From an uncultured Microbacteriaceae bacterium (GTDB lineage: Bacteria; Actinomycetota; Actinomycetes; Actinomycetales; Microbacteriaceae), in the NCBI GenBank assembly GCA_934661165.1, contig CAKUJB010000046.1:1-11814 (forward strand): 11,814 nucleotides of DNA, in the 5' to 3' direction. This document shows, piece by piece, positions 6,824 to 11,814 of this stretch (its first letter is position 1; the number at the start of each line of letters is the position of its first letter). The notes under the pieces were generated by a model. That model saw only the letters and a program-made list of their open reading frames with translations. It was not told the DNA's origin and did no database searches. A program made the translations under genes and the position numbers.

Positions 6824-7939
6824 GTGACGAGCGACTCCGCCGCCAGCTACCGCGAGGCCGGTGTCGACACCGCCGCGGGCGACCTCGCCGTCGAGCTCAT
6901 GAAGTCGGCCGTGCGCCGCACGCACGGGCCGGAGGTGTTCGGCGGCGTCGGCGGCTTCGCCGGGCTGTGGGACGCGAGCGCGCTGCAGGGCTACCGGCAC
7001 CCGATCATCGCGACGGGCACCGACGGCGTCGGCACGAAGGTCGCGATCGCGTGGGCCGTCGACCGGCACGACACCGTCGGCCAGGACCTCGTCGGGATGA
7101 TCGTCGATGACATCGTCGTCGTCGGCGCGAAGCCCATGTTCATGACCGACTACCTCGTCTTCGGCAAGGTCGTCCCAGAGCGCGTCGCCGAGATCGTCGG
7201 CGGCATCGCCCGCGCCTGCGAGGCGACCGGCACGGCGCTCGTCGGCGGCGAAACCGCCGAGCACCCCGGGCTCATCGGCCCGGACGAGTACGACATGGCC
7301 GGCGCCGCGATCGGCGTCGTCGAGGCCGACGCGCTCCTCGGCCCGCAGCGCGTCCGGGACGGCGACGTCGTCCTCGGCCTCGCGAGCTCGGGCCTTCACT
7401 CGAACGGCTTCTCCCTCGTGCGCCACATCCTCGCGCAGGCGGGTATCGGCCTGCAGGACCGGCTCGACGAGTTCGGCGGCGTCGTCGGCGAGGCGCTCCT
7501 CGAGCCGACGCGCCTCTACACTTCGCCGCTGCTGCGCATCCTCGAGGACCCCGCGACGGGGTCCGGGATCCACGCGCTCTCGCACGTGACGGGCGGCGGC
7601 ATCGCCGCGAACCTCGCGCGCGTGCTCCCCGTCGGCAGCTGGGCCGAACTCGACCGCGCGGCGTGGGACGTCCCCGACGTCTTCCGCACGCTGTCGTCGA
7701 TCGCCGGCTCCTCACTCGTCTCGGCGGAGGGCACCTGGAATCTCGGCCTCGGCATGCTCGCGGTCGTCCAGCCGCAGGACGCGTCGACGATCGCCGACCT
7801 GCTCACCGCGGCGGGCATCCCGACGCGGCCCGTCGGCATCGTCGGCATGGCCGAGCGGCCGGGTGGCGACGGCTGGGTCGAGGGCGCGAAGGGCGTCGAC
7901 GGCGGGGCCGTCAGACTGACCGGCGCCTACCGGAGCTGA
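6824..7939 (+). CDS. purM: Phosphoribosylformylglycinamidine cyclo-ligase (AIR synthetase)
   Basis: PurM closes the imidazole ring, turning formylglycinamidine ribonucleotide into 5-aminoimidazole ribonucleotide with ATP, step 5 of IMP synthesis. The 371-residue protein has the full PurM/AIRS layout. SYREAGVD is at the N-terminus, then the phosphate-binding GTDGVGTK (65-72), a VDDIVVVGAKP segment (94-104) and GGETAEHPG (141-149). LASSGLHSNGFSLVR and HVTGGGI lie in the C-terminal domain. The GTG at 6824 is supported by the -10 hexamer six bases upstream and by the usual N-terminus. Only 51 bases separate it from vapB, which is divergent, so the two promoters interleave. In many actinobacteria purM follows purF on the same strand; here purF points the other way with vapBC between them. 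Confidence 0.97.
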   Translation: MTSDSAASYREAGVDTAAGDLAVELMKSAVRRTHGPEVFGGVGGFAGLWDASALQGYRHPIIATGTDGVGTKVAIAWAVDRHDTVGQDLVGMIVDDIVVVGAKPMFMTDYLVFGKVVPERVAEIVGGIARACEATGTALVGGETAEHPGLIGPDEYDMAGAAIGVVEADALLGPQRVRDGDVVLGLASSGLHSNGFSLVRHILAQAGIGLQDRLDEFGGVVGEALLEPTRLYTSPLLRILEDPATGSGIHALSHVTGGGIAANLARVLPVGSWAELDRAAWDVPDVFRTLSSIAGSSLVSAEGTWNLGLGMLAVVQPQDASTIADLLTAAGIPTRPVGIVGMAERPGGDGWVEGAKGVDGGAVRLTGAYRS

Positions 7940-7978
7940 GGGGCGCGGGACGCATCCCGACTCGCCTGCGGCGCGGGC

Positions 7979-7990
7979 GCGCATTCCTCC
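7979..7990 (+). repeat. 12-base intergenic motif, single copy (purM 3' gap)
   Basis: An exact GCGCATTCCTCC, 39 bases after the purM stop, in the short convergent gap before DUF3073. This copy is preceded by GGGC rather than CCCC or GCC. Confidence 0.75.
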
Positions 7991-7999
7991 CTGAGGAGG
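7986..7999. terminator. Small hairpin between purM and DUF3073
   Basis: CCTCC (7986-7990) and GGAGG (7995-7999) form a 5-bp stem with a CTGA loop, using the end of the 12-base motif as its left arm. It is the only hairpin in the 72-base convergent gap that I noted. It is weak for a terminator. Confidence 0.3.
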
Positions 8000-8011
8000 C
8001 AGCGAGCGCCG

Positions 8012-8218
8012 TCAGGCGTACTGGGCCTCGGCCTCGTCCTCGTCGTCGGCGTCGTCGTCCGCGAAATCGGCGTACTTCGCAGCGAGGTCATCGAACTCGG
8101 ATGACGGGGAGGAGGTGGCGAGCTCGCGCTCGAGAGCGCCGTAGTTGGTCTCCGGGCTGAAGTACTTCAGCTCACGGGCGACCTTGGTGTGCTTCGCCTT
8201 CTGACGACCGCGGCCCAT
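8012..8218 (-). CDS. DUF3073 family protein
   Basis: This 68-residue cytoplasmic protein belongs to the actinobacterial DUF3073 family, found next to purM in mycobacteria (Rv0810c). The basic N-terminus MGRGRQKAKHTKVARELKYF (1-20) is the family hallmark and could bind nucleic acid. The middle SPETNYGALERELA is typical. The C-terminal tail is strongly acidic (a run of D, E and A residues from about 42 onward). No function has been assigned that I know of. The ATG at 8218 has a good AAGGGG Shine-Dalgarno six to eleven bases upstream. A TAGACT hexamer at 8255-8260 gives a 5' leader of roughly 30 bases, unlike the leaderless genes around it. Confidence 0.92.
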   Translation of the reverse strand: MGRGRQKAKHTKVARELKYFSPETNYGALERELATSSPSSEFDDLAAKYADFADDDADDEDEAEAQYA

Positions 8219-8254
8219 TGGGACCCCTTACACGATGGAGGAACGACGTCCGAG

Positions 8255-8260
8255 AGTCTA
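8255..8260 (-). promoter_or_regulatory. -10 hexamer for the DUF3073 gene
   Basis: TAGACT on the minus strand lies 36 bases before the ATG at 8218, with a Shine-Dalgarno AAGGGG between. It is back to back with the promoter of the flavoprotein gene at 8277. Confidence 0.45.
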
Positions 8261-8276
8261 CCACCGGGGCCTCCGC

Positions 8277-8282
8277 TAGGTT
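8277..8282 (+). promoter_or_regulatory. -10 hexamer of a probable leaderless flavoprotein promoter
   Basis: TAGGTT is followed by seven bases and the in-frame GTG at 8290. An out-of-frame GTG two bases earlier shows why the start must be set by the reading frame. Confidence 0.5.
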
Positions 8283-8289
8283 GCCGGGT

Positions 8290-9456
8290 GTGCGTGTGCC
8301 GACCGACTCGACGAGGGTCGCGATCATCGGCGCGGGCCAAGCCGGGCTCTCCGTCGCGTACCACCTGCGCCGCCTCGGACTCGAGCCCGGGGAGGAATTC
8401 GTCATGCTCGATCGCGGTCCCGGCACGGGCGGCGCGTGGCAGCACCGCTGGGCCGCGCTGCGCATCGGCCTCGCGCACCGGATCGCCGACCTGCCGGGCA
8501 TGCGCGAGCTCGGCCTGAGCTTCGACACCGCCGACCGACAGGCCCCCGCGAAGGACGTCGTCGCCGACTACTACCGCCGCTACGAGGCGCACTTCGGGCT
8601 GCGGGTCGTGCGGCCCGTCGACGTGCGCGCGGTGCGGCACCACGGGGATCGCCTGCTCGTCGAGTTCACGGACGCCGACGGCGACGAGCTCTCGCTCGAG
8701 GCCGAGATCGTCGTCAACGCGAGCGGGACGTGGGGCGCGCCCTTCGTGCCGCACTACCCGGGGCGCGAGACCTTCCTCGGGCGCCAGCTCCACACGAGCA
8801 CGTACCCGGGTGCGGAGGCGCTCGCGGGGGAGCGAGTCGTCGTGGTCGGCGGCGGCACGAGCGCCGTCGGCTTCCTCCTCGAGCTCGAGGACGTCGCGGC
8901 GGAGCTCACCTGGGTGAGCCGACGGCCCATCGAGTGGGGCGCCGAGATCGGCGGGCCGAGCGGCGACGGCGAGGAGTATGCGAGCGTCGGCGACGAGGAC
9001 CTCGAGGGCCGGCTCGAGGCCGTCGCGCGGCAGGACGAGGCGGCACGGGCCGGGCGGGCGCTGCCGTCGATCGTGAGCGGGACGGGGATCCCGCGGACCC
9101 GGCGCTTCCAGCAGGGCATCGCGCGGGGCGTGCTCGTCGCGCATCCCATGTTCAGCCGCATCGAGCCGCACGGAGTCCGCTGGGACCCCGGGGTGCGCGA
9201 GGACGGGGTCGAGTGGGCCGACGTCGATGCGATCCTCTGGTCGACGGGCTTCCGCCCCGAGCTGCGACATCTCGCCCCGCTGCGACTGCGTGAGACGGCC
9301 GGCGGCATCGTCGTCGCGCAGGGTGCGAGCTGGCGGGAGCCCCGCGTGTTCTTCGCCGGCTACGGCCCCCAGGCCTCGACGATCGGGGCGAACCGCGCCG
9401 GCCGCCAGGTCGCGCGCCAGGTCGTCGCGAGCCTCTCGCGGCTGCGGGCGGGGTAG
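8290..9456 (+). CDS. Flavin-containing monooxygenase-like FAD/NAD(P) oxidoreductase
   Basis: This 388-residue protein has the two-dinucleotide-domain layout of flavin-containing monooxygenases and related flavoproteins. The FAD motif GAGQAG is at 14-19. The class-B monooxygenase fingerprint FxGxxxHxxxY is met by F162, G164, H168 and Y172 (FLGRQLHTSTY). The NADPH motif GGGTSA is at 187-192. The C-terminal part carries WSTGFRP and a final FFAGYGPQ segment typical of FAD closure. It should be soluble and use NADPH and oxygen to oxidise a small substrate, but the substrate cannot be inferred. The GTG at 8290 opens just before the FAD fold and has a -10 hexamer seven bases upstream. It is divergent from DUF3073 with a 71-base gap and is probably transcribed alone. 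Confidence 0.88.
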   Translation: MRVPTDSTRVAIIGAGQAGLSVAYHLRRLGLEPGEEFVMLDRGPGTGGAWQHRWAALRIGLAHRIADLPGMRELGLSFDTADRQAPAKDVVADYYRRYEAHFGLRVVRPVDVRAVRHHGDRLLVEFTDADGDELSLEAEIVVNASGTWGAPFVPHYPGRETFLGRQLHTSTYPGAEALAGERVVVVGGGTSAVGFLLELEDVAAELTWVSRRPIEWGAEIGGPSGDGEEYASVGDEDLEGRLEAVARQDEAARAGRALPSIVSGTGIPRTRRFQQGIARGVLVAHPMFSRIEPHGVRWDPGVREDGVEWADVDAILWSTGFRPELRHLAPLRLRETAGGIVVAQGASWREPRVFFAGYGPQASTIGANRAGRQVARQVVASLSRLRAG

Positions 9457-9490
9457 GGGCGGGGGCTCGGGCGGGGGCTCGTCCCGGGCG

Positions 9491-9502
9491 GGAGGAATGC
9501 GC
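9491..9502 (-). repeat. 12-base intergenic motif, single copy (after flavoprotein gene)
   Basis: An exact GGAGGAATGCGC on the plus strand, 35 bases after the stop at 9456 and 12 bases before the CCCCC dyad of the orphan promoter. It is the last of the intergenic copies; none is seen in the gaps after it. Confidence 0.75.
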
Positions 9503-9514
9503 GGCGCGGACCTA

Positions 9515-9570
9515 CCCCCGTTCTGGGGGGATGCCTGCCCATTTCGTGGGGGAGCGCGCGGCCGTACTCT
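9515..9570 (+). promoter_or_regulatory. Orphan promoter with two C/G dyads
   Basis: CCCCC-GTTCT-GGGGG (9515-9529) and CCC-ATTTCGT-GGG (9538-9550) are two inverted repeats centred about 22 bases, two helical turns, apart. They lie just upstream of a TACTCT -10-like hexamer (9565-9570), and the second dyad occupies the -35 position. This is the layout of a promoter needing a dimeric activator such as a LuxR/GerE-type regulator. No coding sequence follows on the plus strand before crcB ends, so its target is missing or is a non-coding RNA. The regulator class is inferred. Confidence 0.45.
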
Positions 9571-9798
9571 GTGCTCCACGCGGACGTGCAATATATCGCT
9601 TGAAGCGGGTCCACGGACCTGGTTCCCGAGGCACGTCCGCGGCACCGATTCCCCCGGGCAGCTGGACCGCGACGCCCCCAGAGCGCGGCGGCTGTCCGGG
9701 GTGAATCGCTCGCCGGGCGTCGCGCCGCCGCTGGCCCCGGAGGCGTGCCAGGGCCGTCGGGCCCGCGCCCGGGCATTCCCCGTCGAATGTGCATGTCC
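9571..9798. other. Non-coding stretch with no recognisable gene
   Basis: This stretch follows the orphan promoter. It has a local AT-rich spot (GCAATATATCGC, near 9588) unlike its surroundings. No frame shows a recognisable protein. It may be the decayed remains of a gene once driven by the promoter, or an RNA gene; I can support neither. Confidence 0.4.
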
Positions 9799-9855
9799 GC
9801 GCCGAGTGTGCGCCGATCGTCATGCACGCTCGGCGGAATCACGCACACTCGGCGC
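9799..9855. terminator. Inverted repeat cluster downstream of the crcB-like gene
   Basis: GCGCCGAGTGTGCG (9799-9812) and CGCACACTCGGCGC (9842-9855) are perfect 14-base arms around a 29-base loop. A third, related unit GCACGCTCGGCGG lies inside the loop (9824-9836), a direct near-copy of 9843-9855. It is 61 bases beyond the 3' end of the crcB-like gene, so it may terminate that transcript. The three-unit pattern also fits a small repeat array or protein site. Confidence 0.45.
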
Positions 9856-9915
9856 CGCCTGGACCGCCCGCGCCGCTCGGGCTGCCGGAATCGCCGGCGC
9901 CGCCCGCATCGGCCG

Positions 9916-10584
9916 TCAGCCGTGCAGCCCCGCCCACGCCGCGGCGGCGCCGAGGGCGAGGTTCGCGGCGAGGATGATGAGCGCGCGCCATCGCCGCCGC
10001 GCGAGCCACGCCCGCACCGTGTCGGCGACGACGGTGCTGAACGTCGTGAGCCCTCCGCACCCGCCCGCGATGACGATGACCGCGAGACCCGGGTCGAGCT
10101 CGCCGCGCAGCAGCCTCGCGAGGGCGAGCCCGGCGATGAGCGAGCCGAGGATGTTGACGGCGAGGACCCCGAGCGGGAATCCCGCCCGCGCCGTCGCGAG
10201 CACGGCGCCGTGCCGGAGCAGCGTGCCGAGCACGCCCGCGCCGACGGCTGCCGCGAAGACGGCGGGCCCGGCTGCGGCGTGCGCCTCGACGGGAGCGACG
10301 AATGCGAGGGAGACCGCCGACAGCGTCGTGAACGCCCCGAGCACACCGGTCCCGAGCCCCTCCCGGAGCCAGCGCGGCGCCCGCGGGTTGCGCGGCCAGA
10401 CCCCGAGCACGAGCACGACGAGCGCGGCGGCGCCGAGCGAGTTGACGAGGATGAGCGCCCACGGCGCCGGCACGACGACGTCGGCAAGCAGCCGCAGGCC
10501 CGTGCCGAGCGCGCCGCCGACGGCCACGGCGAGCCATGCGGCGGCGGCGGTGGATGCATTCGTCCCGTCGCCGCCCGTCCGCAC
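9916..10584 (-). CDS. crcB: Double-length CrcB/Fluc-type fluoride channel, apparent tandem fusion
   Basis: CrcB (Fluc) proteins are small four-helix channels of about 120-130 residues that export fluoride as antiparallel dimers. This protein has 222 residues and two CrcB-like halves. Half B (about 108-220) is close to canonical: GVLGTLLRHG, FPLGVLAVNILGS with N144, and GGCGGLTTFST (174-184). Half A (about 15-107) repeats the pattern in weaker form: GGALGTGLR (23-31), VNSLGA with N48, and GLGTGVLGAFTTLSA (76-90). There the TTFST phenylalanine is leucine. I count about seven membrane helices. The helix at about 106-130 seems to serve as the end of half A and the start of half B, which would place the halves in opposite orientation. 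GTG at 10584 follows a TAGCGT hexamer by six bases. No fluoride riboswitch is seen upstream. Confidence 0.85.
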   Translation of the reverse strand: MRTGGDGTNASTAAAAWLAVAVGGALGTGLRLLADVVVPAPWALILVNSLGAAALVVLVLGVWPRNPRAPRWLREGLGTGVLGAFTTLSAVSLAFVAPVEAHAAAGPAVFAAAVGAGVLGTLLRHGAVLATARAGFPLGVLAVNILGSLIAGLALARLLRGELDPGLAVIVIAGGCGGLTTFSTVVADTVRAWLARRRWRALIILAANLALGAAAAWAGLHG

Positions 10585-10590
10585 GCGCTC

Positions 10591-10596
10591 ACGCTA
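10591..10596 (-). promoter_or_regulatory. -10 hexamer of a probable leaderless crcB promoter
   Basis: TAGCGT on the minus strand is followed by six bases and the GTG at 10584. The space leaves no room for a riboswitch in the transcript. Confidence 0.5.
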
Positions 10597-10618
10597 CGCC
10601 TGCTGCGGCGTCTCCCGC

Positions 10619-10692
10619 CGCTCGATCCCTACGTTTGCGCTCGCGGCACATGATTTTTCGTATGCAGCGAGCGCAAACGTAGGGATCGAGCG
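10619..10692. repeat. Palindromic element, copy 2
   Basis: Perfect 26-base arms (10619-10644 and 10667-10692) enclose a 22-base loop that ends in CGTATGCA, as in copy 1. The stem includes CGTTTGCGCTC and a further CGATCCCTA that is perfectly matched here but decayed in copy 1. Like copy 1, it lies between divergent genes (crcB and the neocarzinostatin-like gene), so it cannot be a terminator for either. Its perfection suggests a recent or maintained element. Confidence 0.85.
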
Positions 10693-10736
10693 GGAGGGTG
10701 GGCGGAGTCCGGCGGGCGCGGCGGGGGCACGCCTCG

Positions 10737-10742
10737 TAGACT
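10737..10742 (+). promoter_or_regulatory. -10 hexamer of a probable leaderless promoter
   Basis: TAGACT is followed by six bases and the GTG at 10749. No Shine-Dalgarno lies between. Confidence 0.55.
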
Positions 10743-10748
10743 CGCGGC

Positions 10749-11384
10749 GTGAGCGCACGAGGGGATGGGCGCCGCCGCTGGTGGCTCTGGGGGATCATCG
10801 CGGTGGTCGTGATGGTGCTCGGGATCGTCGCGGTGATCGTCGTGCCGATCCTCACGCACGAGAGCGCCGGCCTCTCCCACCAGCAGGACGCCGGGGACTG
10901 GACCGACACGGCGACGGCGGTCGGCGACGACGGCCGCACGCGGACGGTCTCCCTCAGCACGGAATCGGGCGCCGCCGTCGACCCCGCCATGCTCGCGGTC
11001 GGCGACCGGGTCGTCGTGCACGGCACGGGGTTCGACCCGGCGCGCGGGATCTACGTCGCGGTCTGCGTCGTCCCCGACTCGCCCGCCGAGAAGCCCGGTC
11101 CCTGCGTCGGCGGTGCGCCGCAGCAGTCGCAGGACCCGGAGGCCCACGAGGGCGAGGTCCAGTGGGCCGCCTCGAACTGGATCAACGACGACTGGGCCTG
11201 GCGCCTCTTCGGCGCGCGGTCGTTCGACGACGGTGAGGGGACGTTCACGGCGTACCTCGAGCTCGCGGATCCCGGCGAGGTCGACTGCGACACGCAGCAG
11301 TGCGCGATCGTCACCCGCAACGACCACACGGCTGCCGACGACCGCGTCCAGGACGTCTACCTGCCGATCCGCCTCGTGGGCTGA
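10749..11384 (+). CDS. Membrane-anchored protein with neocarzinostatin-like domain
   Basis: This 211-residue protein has a basic N-terminus (RGDGRRR, with WW), one hydrophobic helix (about 12-34) and an extracellular part. No signal-peptidase or lipobox site is evident, so it is probably a type II membrane-anchored protein. Residues about 64-211 resemble the immunoglobulin-like fold of the neocarzinostatin/macromomycin family. The strand AVGDRVVVHGTGFDP (83-97) is followed by C106 and C119, then C180 and C185 in a loop, and the closing CAIVTRNDHTAADDRVQDVYLPI (185-207). The cysteine spacing suggests two disulphides. Related domains occur in actinobacterial surface and haem-uptake proteins, but no haem or chromophore site can be assigned. 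The GTG at 10749 follows a -10 hexamer by six bases. Confidence 0.8.
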   Translation: MSARGDGRRRWWLWGIIAVVVMVLGIVAVIVVPILTHESAGLSHQQDAGDWTDTATAVGDDGRTRTVSLSTESGAAVDPAMLAVGDRVVVHGTGFDPARGIYVAVCVVPDSPAEKPGPCVGGAPQQSQDPEAHEGEVQWAASNWINDDWAWRLFGARSFDDGEGTFTAYLELADPGEVDCDTQQCAIVTRNDHTAADDRVQDVYLPIRLVG

Positions 11385-11504
11385 GGGTCGTCTGCGCGGT
11401 GCGCGGAGCCTCCGCCCGCACGCCCGGCCGTCACCTTGCGCGCGGACGTCTCGGCCGCCTGGACGCCTCGTGCGAGTCGACGCCGCGTCGGAGCCTGCGC
11501 CGGC

Positions 11505-11560
11505 GGGATGCTGGGATTCCGCTCGGGCGCTGGGGATCGGGCTCGGCATCCCAGCACCCC
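11505..11560. terminator. Inverted repeat between convergent genes
   Basis: GGGATGCTGGGAT (11505-11517) pairs with ATCCCAGCACCCC (11548-11560) at 12 of 13 positions around a 30-base loop. Further GCTGGGG/CCCCAGC units nearby (about 11530 and 11568) allow alternative pairings. It lies between the neocarzinostatin-like gene and the small membrane protein gene, so a bidirectional terminator is likely. The rest of 11385-11642 shows nothing I can name. Confidence 0.45.
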
Positions 11561-11642
11561 GGCGGAGCCCCAGCACCCGGCCGCCCCGTACGGATATCCG
11601 CGGCGACGGCTGACTGCGCTCAGGCCCGCAGGAGAGGGGCGA

Positions 11643-11783
11643 TCAGTCCCGCGAGCCGCGCCAGCGGTCCGGCACGCGCCGGTAGCCGTCCCGCGCCGCG
11701 ACGACGAGCGAGGCGACCACGGCCCACGCGGCGATGCCGCCGATGACGGCGAGGAGGAATGCGGCGCCGGCCACCGCATTCAT
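11643..11783 (-). CDS. Small single-helix membrane protein, 46 residues
   Basis: On the minus strand an ATG at 11783 opens a 46-residue frame that begins MNAVAGAAFLLAVIGG. It continues as one hydrophobic helix (about residues 3-30) and ends with a basic, soluble tail ARDGYRRVPDRWRGSRD and TGA at 11643-11645. The clean switch from an uninterrupted hydrophobic helix to a positively charged tail supports a real protein, with the tail probably cytoplasmic. A GGAG Shine-Dalgarno eight bases before the ATG supports the start. The frame stays open to the window edge, so a longer form starting outside cannot be excluded. I do not recognise a characterised family. Confidence 0.65.
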   Translation of the reverse strand: MNAVAGAAFLLAVIGGIAAWAVVASLVVAARDGYRRVPDRWRGSRD

Positions 11784-11814
11784 GTCGCCTGCTCCGCCGC
11801 CGACTCCCGCGCCG

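Noticed and set aside
10585..10748. Fluoride riboswitch upstream of the crcB-like gene
   Set aside because: No match to the conserved fluoride aptamer pattern, and the -10 hexamer lies only six bases from the start, leaving no leader.
9227..11236. A 669-codon plus-strand frame across the crcB gap
   Set aside because: It crosses the flavoprotein 3' end, repeats and crcB antisense; low-complexity Arg, Ala and Ser composition and no domain.
11753..11764. A near copy of the 12-base motif, GAGGAATGCGGC
   Set aside because: It falls in the coding sequence of the small membrane protein, where it encodes AAFLL. It differs at the 3' end and may be coincidence.

Overview
The window is high-GC actinobacterial DNA, most likely from the order Micrococcales and plausibly Microbacteriaceae. 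The evidence is very high GC, codons dominated by CTC, GTC, GCG and CGC, frequent GTG starts, and the gene set purD, sterol-carrier-like protein, purF, purM and DUF3073. This set partly matches the Rv0807-purF-purM-Rv0810c neighbourhood of Mycobacterium tuberculosis (family knowledge, not a search result).

Layout. 29-1708 (+) encodes a thiamine-diphosphate acetolactate-synthase-type enzyme. It converges on purD (1908-3161, -). Just beyond the purD stop lies the C-terminal remnant of a PIN toxin (1823-1906, -). Divergent from purD are a sterol-carrier-like gene (3382-3747, +) and a small two-helix membrane protein (3906-4415, +). These converge on purF (4577-6034, -). Upstream of purF, on the same strand, is a complete vapBC toxin-antitoxin pair (6165-6772, -). 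It shares a 51-bp divergent promoter region with purM (6824-7939, +). A DUF3073 gene (8012-8218, -) and an FMO-like flavoprotein (8290-9456, +) follow. The largest gap (9457-9915) holds an apparently orphan promoter and a repeat cluster. Then come a double-length CrcB/Fluc-like fluoride channel gene (9916-10584, -), a membrane-anchored neocarzinostatin-like extracellular protein (10749-11384, +) and a 46-residue membrane protein (11643-11783, -).

Function. PurD, PurF and PurM catalyse steps 2, 1 and 5 of de novo IMP synthesis, so the core is a dispersed purine locus into which a toxin-antitoxin module has been placed. The other genes have no obvious metabolic link to purines.

Most unusual features. 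(1) A 12-base motif, GCGCATTCCTCC or its complement, occurs eight times exactly and once with one mismatch. All nine copies are intergenic, in seven gaps, and two gaps carry inverted pairs. (2) A second palindromic element has one copy in each of two divergent gaps (3284-3329 and 10619-10692), with compensatory base-pair changes. (3) Eight genes have a -10-like hexamer 6 or 7 bases before the start codon, implying widespread leaderless transcription. (4) The vapB operator palindrome sits where it could also affect purM. (5) CrcB appears to be a fused tandem channel.
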